64,000 bases of DNA from Streptomyces griseoincarnatus. GTDB taxonomy: Bacteria; Actinomycetota; Actinomycetes; Streptomycetales; Streptomycetaceae. The notes under the pieces were generated by a model. That model was not told the DNA's origin and searched no databases. It worked only from the letters and a program-made list of their open reading frames with translations. The stretch spans positions 62,001 through 126,000 of the forward strand of contig BMTH01000015.1 of assembly GCA_014649575.1 (NCBI GenBank), read 5' to 3'. This document shows positions 44,249 through 55,450 of the stretch, in pieces. Each line of letters starts with the position of its first letter. Positions within the stretch are counted from its first letter, which is position 1. The translations under genes and the position numbers were made by a program.

Positions 44249-45780
44249 ACGGGCGCTCCCGGTGGAATGAAGGGCAGTCCTCGTGGCACGCCGGACTCGA
44301 TGAGCCGCCACAGCGCGTCCGTGTCCGCGTGCTGTTCGATCAGGTCGCCGAGCCGGTCGAGCTGTTCCTCGCGCAGCGCGGCGAACGAGGTGTCGGGGGC
44401 CGGCACGAAACGGCGTCCCGCGCGCTCGGCGACCGCGCGCAGGAACGCCCGACGGAAACCGTCCGACTCCAGCGCACCGTGCCAGTGGGTGCCCCAGGTG
44501 CCGCCGACCCGGCAGCCGTCCAGGCTGTGTCCATGGTCGTCGGAGACGAACGGGTCGCCGCCCAGCACCTCGGCGACCCCGTGATGGATCTCGTAGCCCT
44601 CGACGTGCTCCCCGAGGGCCTCGCCGACGGGGCGGGCCAGGGTCTTCTCGCGGGCGAACCGCACCCGTACGGGCAGCACGCCGAGCCCGTCCACATGGCC
44701 CGCGCGGCTCTCCACGTCGTCCTCGATGTGCTCGCCGAGCAACTGGAAGCCGCCGCAGATGCCGAGCAGCGGCCGGCCCTCGGCGGCCCGCCGCACCAGC
44801 GCGTCCGCCAGCCCGCGCTCGCGCAGCCAGCGCAGCGCCTTCACGGTGCCGCGGGTGCCGGGCACGACCACGAGGTCGGCGTCGGCGAGTTCGTCCGGCC
44901 GGTCCACGAACCGCACCACGACGCCCGGTTCGGCGGCCAGGGCGTCCACGTCGGTGAAGTTGGACATCAGCGGCACCGCGCACACCGCGACCCGCAGCAC
45001 CTCCTCGCCGGCCGGCGCGGCCACCGCGGACTCGCGCACGGCGCCCCGGAGTGACACGCGGAGGCCGTCCTCCTCGTCGATGCCGAGGCCGTGCCGGAAC
45101 GGCAGCACGCCGTACGAGCGCCGCCCGGTCAGGCGGTGCAGCATGTCCAGGCCCGGCTCCAGCAGGGAGACGTCCCCGCGGAACTTGTTCACCAGGAACC
45201 CGGCGACCAGCTCCTGGTCCTCGGGGGAGAGCAGGGCGACCGTGCCGAAGAACGACGCGAAGACGCCGCCCCGGTCGATGTCCCCGACGACCAGCACGGG
45301 CAGGCGCGCGCCCCGCGCGATCCCCATGTTCACGATGTCGGTGCGGCGCAGGTTGATCTCCGCGGGGCTTCCGGCGCCCTCGCAGATCACCGCGTCGTAC
45401 GCGTCCCGCAGCCGGTCCAGGCAGTCCAGGACCGTGCCGAGGAGCTTCTCCTGGCGGCCGCCGTGGTAGCCGCGGGCGCTCATCTCGCCGACCGGGCGGC
45501 CCATCAGCACCACCTGGCTGGACCGGTCGCCGCCCGGCTTCAGCAGCACCGGGTTCATCAGCGCCGTCGGCTCCACCCGGCACGCCTGTGCCTGCATGGC
45601 CTGGGCGCGGCCGATCTCGGCGCCCTCGCGCGTGACGAACGAGTTCAGCGACATGTTCTGCGCCTTGAACGGCGCGACCTTCACCCCCTGGCGCGCCAGC
45701 CACCGGCAGATCCCGGCGGTGACCACGCTCTTGCCGGCGTCCGAGGTGGTCCCGGCGACCAGCAGTCCGCCACCGCTCAC
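44245..45780 (-). CDS. cobQ: Cobyric acid synthase
   Basis: A 511-residue glutamine amidotransferase with the P-loop AGTTSDAGKSVVTAGICR, MSLNSFVTREGAEIGRAQA, VCEGAGSPAEINLR-like sequence (AVICEGAGSPAEINLRRTD), VVGDIDRGGVFASFFGT, and a C-terminal amidotransferase domain with nucleophile Cys in LLGICGGFQLLG. It amidates carboxyl groups b, d, e and g to form adenosylcobyrate. It starts with GTG and overlaps both cobD and cobN by four bases. Its length and motifs are typical. Confidence 0.96.
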   Translation of the reverse strand: MSGGGLLVAGTTSDAGKSVVTAGICRWLARQGVKVAPFKAQNMSLNSFVTREGAEIGRAQAMQAQACRVEPTALMNPVLLKPGGDRSSQVVLMGRPVGEMSARGYHGGRQEKLLGTVLDCLDRLRDAYDAVICEGAGSPAEINLRRTDIVNMGIARGARLPVLVVGDIDRGGVFASFFGTVALLSPEDQELVAGFLVNKFRGDVSLLEPGLDMLHRLTGRRSYGVLPFRHGLGIDEEDGLRVSLRGAVRESAVAAPAGEEVLRVAVCAVPLMSNFTDVDALAAEPGVVVRFVDRPDELADADLVVVPGTRGTVKALRWLRERGLADALVRRAAEGRPLLGICGGFQLLGEHIEDDVESRAGHVDGLGVLPVRVRFAREKTLARPVGEALGEHVEGYEIHHGVAEVLGGDPFVSDDHGHSLDGCRVGGTWGTHWHGALESDGFRRAFLRAVAERAGRRFVPAPDTSFAALREEQLDRLGDLIEQHADTDALWRLIESGVPRGLPFIPPGAPV

Positions 45781-46718
45781 GTGGCACGTCCCTTCAGCAC
45801 ACGCCGCGCGGCCACCCCGGCCGCCAGCGCCAGCCAGCCGACGCGCCGCGACAGGCGCACCGCCCGGTCGATGTCGGTGACGGCGACGGGGCGTCCGCCG
45901 CCGTTGAGGACGGGCCGGTGCTCGACCCGCCCGCCGTAGGAGAGGGTGCCGCCGAGCCGCACGCCGAGCGCGCCCGCGAAGGACGCCTCCACCGGACCGG
46001 CGTTGGGGCTGGGGTGCCTGCCCGCGTCCGCGCGCCAGGCCCGTACCGCTCCGCGCGGGTCAGGACCCAAGAGCGCGGCGAGGACGGCCGTCAGGCGTGC
46101 GCCCGGCCAGCCGGCGACGTCGTCGAGGCGGGCGGACGCCCAGCCGTAACGGCGGTACCGGGGTGACTTGTGACCCACCATCGCGTCCAGGGTGTTGACG
46201 GCACGGAAGCCCGCCAGGCCCGGCACCCCCGCGACCGCGCCCCACACGAGGGCGCCCACCACGGCGTCGGAGGTGTTCTCGGCGACGGACTCCACCACGG
46301 CGCGGGCGATCCCGTCGGCGTCCAGGGCCTGCGGGTCACGGCCGCACAGGTGCGGCAGCCGCTCCCGGGCGGCCTCGACGTCACCGGCCTGAAGCGCCCG
46401 CCCGATGGCCCGCGCCTCCCGCGCCAGAGAGGTGCCGCCGACGACGGCCCAGGTGGCGACGCCGGTCAGGGCGACGGAAGCGGCAGGACTACGGCGTACG
46501 GCACGGGCGGCCAGGCTTGCGAGCGTGACGGCGCCGCCGACGCACACGGCCGTGTGCACGGCCCCGCGGCCCCGGTCGTCCCGCCACAGCTCCCGCTCCA
46601 CGGCAGCCGCGGCCCGCCCGAAAGCGGCGACCGGATGGCCACGGCGGGGATCGCCGAGCAGCAGGTCGCCGAGAAGGCCGGCGGCGGCGCCGTACGCGAA
46701 CACGCGATCGGCACCCAT
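45777..46718 (-). CDS. cobD: Cobalamin biosynthesis protein CobD/CbiB
   Basis: A 313-residue membrane protein with GLLGDLLLGDPRRGHPVAAFGR, the RAIGRALQAGDVEAARERL loop, VVESVAENTSDAVVGAL and TLDAMVGHKSPRYRRYGWAS: the CobD/CbiB family signature. It couples aminopropanol (or its phosphate) to adenosylcobyrate, making adenosylcobinamide. It is the first gene of the seven-gene operon under the cobalamin riboswitch and overlaps cobQ by GTGA. It starts at ATG 46718; no strong ribosome-binding site is visible, which is compatible with a masked or leader-controlled start. Confidence 0.95.
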   Translation of the reverse strand: MGADRVFAYGAAAGLLGDLLLGDPRRGHPVAAFGRAAAAVERELWRDDRGRGAVHTAVCVGGAVTLASLAARAVRRSPAASVALTGVATWAVVGGTSLAREARAIGRALQAGDVEAARERLPHLCGRDPQALDADGIARAVVESVAENTSDAVVGALVWGAVAGVPGLAGFRAVNTLDAMVGHKSPRYRRYGWASARLDDVAGWPGARLTAVLAALLGPDPRGAVRAWRADAGRHPSPNAGPVEASFAGALGVRLGGTLSYGGRVEHRPVLNGGGRPVAVTDIDRAVRLSRRVGWLALAAGVAARRVLKGRAT

Positions 46719-46834
46719 GGTTCAGCCGGTGACGGATCCGGAGGTTACGGCCCCGGAGGGGGGTGGGGTGTCGCTGATCGACCTCGACAGGCTGCCGCGC
46801 ATGGCGATATGTCCTCACTCAGGGTGTCCGCGCC

Positions 46835-46990
46835 CTGGTTCGACGAGACCGGCGGCGAGAGTTCCTGGCTCCCGGGGCTCACCCCGGTGACAGTGGCGGG
46901 ACCGCGCCGGATTCGCACCGGCTTCCTCTCCTGCCGCCGTATTGGCGGAGGCAGTCCACCATGCCCCCGGAAGGGCCGTCAACTTGCCGT
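46835..46990 (-). promoter_or_regulatory. Cobalamin (AdoCbl) riboswitch upstream of cobD
   Basis: Read on the minus strand, the leader contains the conserved core GGAAGCCGGTGCGAATCCGG, then GTCCCGCCACTGT, then the B12-box region GAGCCCCGGGAGCCAGGAA, in correct order and spacing for the cobalamin riboswitch. The boundaries are approximate. It lies about 115-270 bases before cobD and should shut down the cobD-cobI operon when adenosylcobalamin is abundant. The rest of the 439-bp gap (46991-47157) holds no recognisable feature. Confidence 0.93.
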
Positions 46991-47157
46991 TGACCTGCGG
47001 GGCTGAAGTGTGCCGAGGCCCACAGAGGGGCCCACGTGGGTGAACGGCGGGAACGGCGCATGGACGCGCGGACGCGGCGCACGGCGCGCGGACACGGCGG
47101 CGGGCGGGACGGGAGCCGCTGCTCCCGTCCCGCCCGCTCATGCGTGCGGCCCTGTGG

Positions 47158-47379
47158 TCAGGCCATGATCAGGTAGATTCCGTAGCCCACGGCCGCCGCG
47201 CACGCGGCGAAGCAGGCGTAGGCGCCGGTGACCGCGAGGGCCGCGGACCGGCCCTCGGCGGTGGCCCGCTCGCGGCGGGACAGACCGGTGATGCCGAGGG
47301 TGAACAGAGCCACCAGGGCCACGGTGACCACGAGGCTGACGCCGAACACGGAGCCGAGGGCCGCCCAGTCGATCTTCAT
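47158..47379 (-). CDS. Small two-helix membrane protein
   Basis: A 73-residue protein with two predicted membrane helices (about residues 8-32, FGVSLVVTVALVALFTLGIT, and 46-71) joined by a basic loop with GLSRRERATAEG. It follows the phosphate transporter gene after 28 bp and is presumably in the same operon. It does not resemble the PhoU-like Pit accessory proteins. Similar small membrane proteins occur next to pit genes in other streptomycetes by recollection; a stabilising or regulatory role in the transporter is a guess. Confidence 0.75.
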   Translation of the reverse strand: MKIDWAALGSVFGVSLVVTVALVALFTLGITGLSRRERATAEGRSAALAVTGAYACFAACAAAVGYGIYLIMA

Positions 47380-47407
47380 GCTGCTTCCTTCTTCGTGCCG
47401 GACGCGG

Positions 47408-48658
<1,251 letters not shown>

Positions 48659-48705
48659 TTACCCAGGCAATCGTTCGAGGTCATTGGCTCGTCGAACGTA
48701 GGTAA

Positions 48706-48727
48706 CCAGGGTGAACGGAAGATGAAC
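48706..48727 (-). promoter_or_regulatory. PHO box (PhoP-binding direct repeats) upstream of the Pit gene
   Basis: On the minus strand the two consecutive 11-base units are GTTCATCTTCC and GTTCACCCTGG. They match the Streptomyces PHO box (GTTCACC-N4 units): the second is perfect over GTTCACC, the first has one difference. It sits 48-69 bases before the ATG of the transporter, near the promoter, so PhoP could activate or repress the gene with phosphate status. Confidence 0.75.
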
Positions 48728-48813
48728 TGGAACGGGCATCGCGGTGACCGTAAGAGGGGGTGCGCGCTCCGCCGTCCAGCCCAGGCTGCCTGGGCTCCTG
48801 GCAGGATCTCCAC

Positions 48814-49545
48814 ATGGCCGAAGAGGGCGGGACCGGACAGGAAGCGGAGGGCGCTGTGCGCGGCGTCCCGGGTACGCGCGGTGAGGGCTTCACGGCGCCG
48901 GGCGAGGAGGTGGCGGAGGCTTGGGCGGAGCTGGTCGCGACGGCCCGCCGGACCGTCGCCGACGGCCTGGTCGTCGGCACCTCCGGCAACGTCTCCGTAC
49001 GGGTCGGCGACACCGTTCTCGTGACCCCCTCGGGCGTCCCGTACGACCGGCTCACCCCGGCCGACGTGATGGGGGTGGACCTCGAAGGCCGGCAGGTGCT
49101 CGGCACGCTGGTCCCGACCAGTGAGCTGCCCCTCCACCTGGCCGTCTACCGCACGACCGACGCGCGCGCCGTCGTCCACACGCACGCCGTGCACGCCACC
49201 GCCGTCTCCACGCTCGTCGACGAGCTTCCCGCGATCCACTACATGACCGCTGCCCTCGGCGGCCCCGTGCGCGTGGCCGCATACGCCACCTACGGCACGC
49301 CGGAACTGGCCGGGAACACCCTGCGCGCCCTCGACGGCCGCACCGGCTGCCTGATGCGCAACCACGGCACCCTCACCCACGGCGCCGGCCTCGACCAGGC
49401 GTACGACCGCACGGCCCAGCTGGAATGGATGTGCCGCGTCTGGCTCACGGCCTCCTCGGTGCCGGGCCTGGCCCCGGCCCTGCTGAGCCGGGAGCAGCTC
49501 GCGGAGGCGGGGGAGCGGTTGCGGGGGTACGGGCAGCGCGGGTGA
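48814..49545 (+). CDS. Class II aldolase/adducin family protein
   Basis: ATG 48814 begins a 243-residue protein; an in-frame GTG at 48760 lies within the PHO-box-facing gap and would add 18 residues without similarity. Motifs of L-fuculose/L-ribulose-phosphate-4-epimerase-type enzymes are present: TSGNVSVRVGD, LVTPSGVPYDRLTP, the zinc-ligand histidines VVHTHAVHATAVS, and MRNHGTLTHGAG. It cleaves or epimerises a sugar phosphate or related molecule in a zinc-dependent way. It is a single-gene unit facing away from the transporter. A CAGGATCTCCACATG arrangement suggests a leaderless promoter. Confidence 0.88.
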   Translation: MAEEGGTGQEAEGAVRGVPGTRGEGFTAPGEEVAEAWAELVATARRTVADGLVVGTSGNVSVRVGDTVLVTPSGVPYDRLTPADVMGVDLEGRQVLGTLVPTSELPLHLAVYRTTDARAVVHTHAVHATAVSTLVDELPAIHYMTAALGGPVRVAAYATYGTPELAGNTLRALDGRTGCLMRNHGTLTHGAGLDQAYDRTAQLEWMCRVWLTASSVPGLAPALLSREQLAEAGERLRGYGQRG

Positions 49546-49822
49546 GGCGTTCCGTCGGCCCGGCGGCAGCCGGACGAGCGCTCGGAGCGCTCCGTGACGC
49601 CATGTCGACATACCGGTTTGCCGTCTTGGGGTCCCCGGGGTCCGTCGGCCGAAAGAAGGTGCGTTCACCCGTCGGCCGTCGAGTCCCTGGTGTCAGGACG
49701 GGTTGGCCGGGAACCCCTTCCGCTGACGCGGCCGTGAGGCCGACCGCGTCCGGGCGGGTTTCCGGTCACGTGTCCACTGGCCGGGTCCGCGTCCGGACCC
49801 GACACTGGGAGGCGTGCGCACT

Positions 49823-50941
49823 GTGACTGCGACGGCAGCAGCCGTCACCGCCGTGATAGGGGCCGGCGCCGCCGCGGTGGTTGCCGGCCGGTTCGCCAGC
49901 GACGCCGCCCTGAGGATCCCCTCGGGCCGGCCCCTGCCCACCGAGCCCGGGCTCACCGTCCACGCCACCGCCGCCGGCCAGGTCACCCTCACACGTGACC
50001 TCGCCGCCCTGCGGCCCGGCCGCTACGGACTCGTCGGCGAACGCTTCCACGCGGTCCTGGGACCCGTCCTGCACGGTACGGACCACTCCGCCGACACCGT
50101 CGTACGCCGCCTGGAACGCGTCACCTACGGGACGCCCGAGCCCGGCGACCGGGCCCGCTTCACCCCGAACGTCCACGTCGGCGACCCCGGCACCGCGCTC
50201 GGCGTCGACCACACCGTGCTCGACGTGCCGGGCGAACTCGGCCCGCTGCCCGCGTGGTTCGTGCCCGGCAACCGGGACACCTGGGTGATCGCCGTGCACG
50301 GTCTCGGCGCCACCCGCGAACACGTCCTCAACGTCCTCGACGCCCTCCACCGCCACCAGTTCCCCGTGCTCGTCCCCGCCTACCGGGGCGACCCGGAGGC
50401 GCCCCGCTCCCCGGACGGGCTCAACCACCTCGGCGAGACCGAGTGGCGCGACCTCGACGCCGTGCTGCGGCACGCGGTCGACTCCGGCGCCCGCAAGGTG
50501 GTCCTGTACGGCTTCTCCACCGGCGCGACCATGGCGCTGCGTGCCGCCGCCCGCTCGGAACTGCGTGAACGGATCGCCGGGCTGCTCCTGGACTCCCCGG
50601 TGCTCGACTGGGAGTCCACCTTGCGCGCCCTCGCCGGCGCCCGCCGCACCCCCGGCGTGCTCCTGCCGCTCGCCGTCCGCGCCGCCCAGGGCCGCACCGG
50701 CCTGTACGGCGACCACCGGCCCGGTGTGGCGCGCCTGGAGGGCATCGCGATCCCGACGCAGATCTTCCACGGCCCCGACGACACGGTGGCCCCCTGGCGG
50801 TTCTCCCGCCGCCTCGCCGCCGCCCACCCCAACACGGTCACCCTCCAGACCGTCAGGGGCGCCCCGCACGCCGCGATGTGGAATGCCGACCCGGCCGCGT
50901 ACGAGGAGTCGCTGCGGAGGTTCCTCGTCCCGCTGATGTGA
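49823..50941 (+). CDS. Alpha/beta hydrolase
   Basis: GTG 49823 is favoured: GGGAGG (49807-49812) lies ten bases upstream, whereas the GTG at 49814 is only one base after it. The 372-residue protein starts with a hydrophobic Ala/Val helix that could be a membrane anchor or signal. A core hydrolase domain follows, with WVIAVHGLGATREHVLN, the nucleophile elbow YGFSTGATMALRAA (Ser), the acid in FHGPDDTVAPW and His in RGAPHAAMWN. It is a serine hydrolase (lipase/esterase or peptidase-like), possibly facing outside. The substrate is unknown, and the next gene is 200 bp away. Confidence 0.82.
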   Translation: MTATAAAVTAVIGAGAAAVVAGRFASDAALRIPSGRPLPTEPGLTVHATAAGQVTLTRDLAALRPGRYGLVGERFHAVLGPVLHGTDHSADTVVRRLERVTYGTPEPGDRARFTPNVHVGDPGTALGVDHTVLDVPGELGPLPAWFVPGNRDTWVIAVHGLGATREHVLNVLDALHRHQFPVLVPAYRGDPEAPRSPDGLNHLGETEWRDLDAVLRHAVDSGARKVVLYGFSTGATMALRAAARSELRERIAGLLLDSPVLDWESTLRALAGARRTPGVLLPLAVRAAQGRTGLYGDHRPGVARLEGIAIPTQIFHGPDDTVAPWRFSRRLAAAHPNTVTLQTVRGAPHAAMWNADPAAYEESLRRFLVPLM

Positions 50942-51143
50942 GCGTGGGCGCCGCCAGGCGGCCACCTCGGCGGGACCTCCCGAGGGGTGCCGCGGCGGGC
51001 GGTGCGAGGGATTCCGTTTAGCGTCGGACCATTGGCCTGATCGGGTCCCTCCGGCACCGTCCGCGCGGGGACGGCGACGGCCACCGAGGCGTCCCTCGGC
51101 ATTCCGTTTGGGTTTTCGGACCGTCAACCGGAAGACTGCACCC

Positions 51144-52568
51144 GTGACGTCCCGTATCCCGCGCGACTCCAGGCTTCGACTCGTCCGCCCGCGACCCCTG
51201 GCCGCCGCCCCCGCCGCGATCGAGCAGCGGCGTGTGCGCCGCCCCGCGCCACGCCCCCCGGAGGGCACGCCCGCACCGGCCGAGCTGGCCGGAATGGCAC
51301 GCTCCGTCCTGGCCGCGGCCGCCCGCGTGGCCCGCTGGGCCGACCGCGCCCTGGGCCCCGGCGGCGACAGCGCCACCGCCGACGGCAAGGCCACCCTGTC
51401 CGACGCGACCGCCCGCCGGGCCGCCGACGCCCTCGGCCTGACCGTCGATCAGGTCCGTGCCGACTGGGACACCGCCCGGCTGGCCGGTCTCGTCGAGGTG
51501 CACGGCGACAGCGCCCGCCCCGGCTGGCGGCTGCGCGCCTGGGACCGCGACGACAGCGCCGTGCTGCGCGGCTGGGTCGCCCTCTGCGACGCCTGGTCGC
51601 TCGCCTGCCCCGAACCCGAGGACCACGAGCCCGCCGCCGTCGCCGAGGTCGTGACGGCCATGCCGCAGGTGCTGTCCTTCCTGCAGCTGTCCGCCGGGCC
51701 GGTGCCCGTGCCCCAGCTGCTCGACCTGCTGGAGCAGCGGGTCACCGAACTGCGCACGGAGCGCTGCGAGGTGGACTACGGGCCGCGGCCCGAGGCGCCC
51801 GACGCCCCCGCCGTCGCCCCGGGGCCGCGCCCCGCGCCCGCCGCCGACGCCCCGCTGCGGCCCCTCCTCGACTGGGCGCTGCGCGCCCTCGCCTCCGTCG
51901 GCGCGCTCACCTACGGCGACGGCCAGGCCACGCTGACGCCGCTCGGCAGCTGGGCGGTGTGGGTCAAGCTGGAGCAGATCTGCGTCGCCGCGCAGAGCCC
52001 GGCGGGCAACATCGAGCAGGGCGCGGAGGACATGCTGCGCGGGTGCGCGCGGCTCCGTCCGGCCGCGGCCCGCGCCGAGTACCGCGCCTGGCTCGCCGCC
52101 CGGCCCGTCGGCAGCGCCGTCACCGAGCTGATCGCCGCCGCGCGGGGGGAGGACGCCCTGCTGCGGGGTCTCGCCTTCGAGGCGCTGCGGGTGGTCGGCG
52201 CCCCGGCCGAGCCGGAGGTGCACGCCGCCCTCGACGAGCCCGCGCTGCGGCCGTACGCCCTGCTGTGGCTGGCCGAGCACGACGGGACGGACCCCGAGGA
52301 CGCGCACGAGGTGCTCACGCGGGAGGAGGCGACGTGGCTGTGGGTGGACACGGCGGCGGCGGTCGCGGACCACGGTGAGGCGCCGCTGCTGCTGCGTCAC
52401 CTGGAGACGGCGGTCCAGCCCACGGTGCCGGCCCTCCTGGCGGAGGTCCGCGCGGTGGGGCACCCCCGCACCGTCCAGGTCCTGGTCGCCCTGGCCGCGG
52501 CCCACCCGGACCCGGCCTTCGCGAAGGCGGTCCGAAGAGCGGCGTTCCAGGTCCACAAGGGAGGTTAG
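51144..52568 (+). CDS. Conserved hypothetical protein, helical repeat-like
   Basis: GTG 51144 is preferred, with GGAAG nine bases upstream; an upstream TTG at 51108 is also possible. The protein has about 474 residues, many of them Ala, Arg and Pro. The first 100 residues look disordered and basic. A middle part has AADALGLTVDQVRADW, similar to winged-helix-like segments, and a C-terminal part (about 330-470) looks like HEAT or armadillo-like helical repeats, with AVGHPRTVQVLVALAAAHPD. No enzyme motif is seen. It ends at an inverted-repeat-rich gap. It is a Streptomyces-type hypothetical; no function is proposed. Confidence 0.7.
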   Translation: MTSRIPRDSRLRLVRPRPLAAAPAAIEQRRVRRPAPRPPEGTPAPAELAGMARSVLAAAARVARWADRALGPGGDSATADGKATLSDATARRAADALGLTVDQVRADWDTARLAGLVEVHGDSARPGWRLRAWDRDDSAVLRGWVALCDAWSLACPEPEDHEPAAVAEVVTAMPQVLSFLQLSAGPVPVPQLLDLLEQRVTELRTERCEVDYGPRPEAPDAPAVAPGPRPAPAADAPLRPLLDWALRALASVGALTYGDGQATLTPLGSWAVWVKLEQICVAAQSPAGNIEQGAEDMLRGCARLRPAAARAEYRAWLAARPVGSAVTELIAAARGEDALLRGLAFEALRVVGAPAEPEVHAALDEPALRPYALLWLAEHDGTDPEDAHEVLTREEATWLWVDTAAAVADHGEAPLLLRHLETAVQPTVPALLAEVRAVGHPRTVQVLVALAAAHPDPAFAKAVRRAAFQVHKGG

Positions 52569-52569
52569 A

Positions 52570-52800
52570 CGCGGCGCGGGGTGCCGCTGCGGCGCGGCGT
52601 GACGAGCACGGTGCCGCGCCGCGGGGGGTTGCCGTCGAGCCCACCCGTGCCGCCCTGCGGCACGACTGCCGACTGCCCGCAACGGCGGCGAACAGAGCTC
52701 ACCGAAGGCCTGCGGCCCTCGGCCCGGCCGCGGGCGTTCGTGCCGCTGGGGCGGCACGGGCGGGCGCAGCGGCACCCCCGCGGCGCGGCAGGTCCAGGCA
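52570..52800. repeat. Long imperfect inverted repeat between convergent genes
   Basis: The left arm (GCGGGGTGCCGCTGCG near 52574-52592, CCCGTGCCGCCCTGCGGC near 52643-52662) is complementary to parts of the right arm (GTGCCGCTGGGGCGGCAC near 52739-52758 and CGCAGCGGCACCCCCGCGG near 52765-52785). Units like GTGCCGC..GCGGCAC also occur in the 28-kb array. It lies in the 267-bp gap between the 51-kb gene and the VOC gene and may act as a terminator. Confidence 0.55.
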
Positions 52801-52835
52801 CGTCCACGCGCCCGGGGTCACGGGGCCCTGTCCGC

Positions 52836-53255
52836 TCAGGCGCCCGCCTCCGGCGCGTACGTGCCGAAGCTCCACACGTTGGCCTCGAGGTCACGGACCA
52901 TGTAGTCCCGCGACCCGTAGTCCTGGTCGGTCGGCGGCATCAGCACCTCCACCCCCTGCTCCACCGCCCGCCGATGATGCGCGTCGACGTCGTCCACGAC
53001 GACATACACCCCCGCAGGACCTGCGTCCTTCATCGCCGCGTCGAACACGCCGCCACGCCCCTTGGACCCCAGCATTACCACCCCGTTGCCCTGGGCCAGT
53101 TCGGCGTGCTCCACCGTGCCGTCCTCCCCCTCGTACACCGCCACCTCCGTGAAGCCGAGACCCTCCGTCAGCTGACGGATCGCCGCCTTCGCGTCCGCGT
53201 ACAGGAGCGTCGGGACGACGCCCGGCCGCGAGCTGCCCCTGCCTGTGCCTGCCAT
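52836..53255 (-). CDS. VOC (glyoxalase/bleomycin-resistance) family protein
   Basis: A 139-residue protein starts at ATG 53255 behind GAGGAAG. The paired beta-alpha-beta-beta-beta modules of the vicinal-oxygen-chelate fold are recognised from TLLYADAKAAIRQLTEGLGF, EHAELAQGNGVVMLG, GVYVVVDDVDAHHRRAVE and SRDYMVRDLEANVWSFGTY. A role such as glyoxalase, dioxygenase or antibiotic-binding protein is possible; the putative metal ligands include His and Glu, but no substrate is implied. The gene is expressed away from the ABC-F gene, with a 144-bp gap to the short leader reading frame. Confidence 0.87.
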   Translation of the reverse strand: MAGTGRGSSRPGVVPTLLYADAKAAIRQLTEGLGFTEVAVYEGEDGTVEHAELAQGNGVVMLGSKGRGGVFDAAMKDAGPAGVYVVVDDVDAHHRRAVEQGVEVLMPPTDQDYGSRDYMVRDLEANVWSFGTYAPEAGA

Positions 53256-53399
53256 GGTGATCACTTCCTCGTGTCCGGAGTGCACCGGGATACATCGGTG
53301 TGTCCCGCCAGTGGCCAGTGTGACATCGGCCACTGGCACCCGCGTGGAGCGAATCCGCACGCGGAAAACCGCTTGCCCTGCCCCGTTAGAATGGCTCGC

Positions 53400-53423
53400 A
53401 TGGCCATTCTCCTCGCGCATTAG
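53400..53423 (+). CDS. Seven-codon candidate leader peptide upstream of the ABC-F gene
   Basis: The reading frame ATG GCC ATT CTC CTC GCG CAT TAG (MAILLAH) begins nine bases after a TAGAAT box (53386-53391), so it may be the first codon of a leaderless transcript. It ends 57 bases before the GTG of the ABC-F gene. Antibiotic-responsive ABC-F genes often have such leaders that sense stalled ribosomes. No hairpin of known type is obvious between the two. Confidence 0.45.
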   Translation: MAILLAH

Positions 53424-53480
53424 ACGGCGGGAACGCCCTCGGCCGCCCACCGCCAACCACACCTGCCCTGGAGTCTGTCC

Positions 53481-55079
<1,599 letters not shown>

Positions 55080-55086
55080 CCGGCGA

Positions 55087-55103
55087 GACCCGGCGACCGG
55101 GTC
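55087..55103 (+). terminator. Short GC hairpin after the ABC-F gene
   Basis: GACCCGG and CCGGGTC pair exactly around a three-base loop, starting eight bases after the stop codon at 55079. The stem is short, but there is no competing structure. Confidence 0.55.
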
Positions 55104-55124
55104 AGCGGTGTGTGACCGAATGCG

Positions 55125-55181
55125 TGATCCACTGCGTATGGATCATTCGGCCCATCGGTGATCCATCAATCGTGTGAGATC
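55125..55181. promoter_or_regulatory. Cluster of four GATC sites upstream of gbn
   Basis: GATC occurs at 55126, 55141, 55160 and 55178, spaced 15, 19 and 18 bases apart. Three lie in seven-base units, TGATCCA (55125), TGGATCA (55139) and TGATCCA (55159), arranged as inverted pairs. A fifth GATC is at 55408. Gbn is known to bind GATC-centred sequences, so this may be its own control region. The rest of the 370-bp gap 55080-55450 contains a CCTCA-TCC-TGAGG hairpin (55183-55195) and no gene. Confidence 0.5.
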
Positions 55182-55450
55182 TCCTCATCCTGAGGTGTGT
55201 CCTACACGGATTTCGCGGCCGGGCCCTCTTGGAACGGGGGTTCGGCCGTCGTCTCTTTCTGACCTGCGCATTCCTGGAGAAACCCGTTCGGCGGTCGCGC
55301 CGAAGCCGCTTGGAATTCTTCATTCCGGATGTGGGGACACGCTCCCGTCGTCACAAGGTTGTCTTATCGACCTTGCCGAATGGGTGGCCATCGGGCCCGG
55401 GAGGGGTGATCATGAGGAGACCAGAGCGCACTTCCCATGAGGAGGCACGG

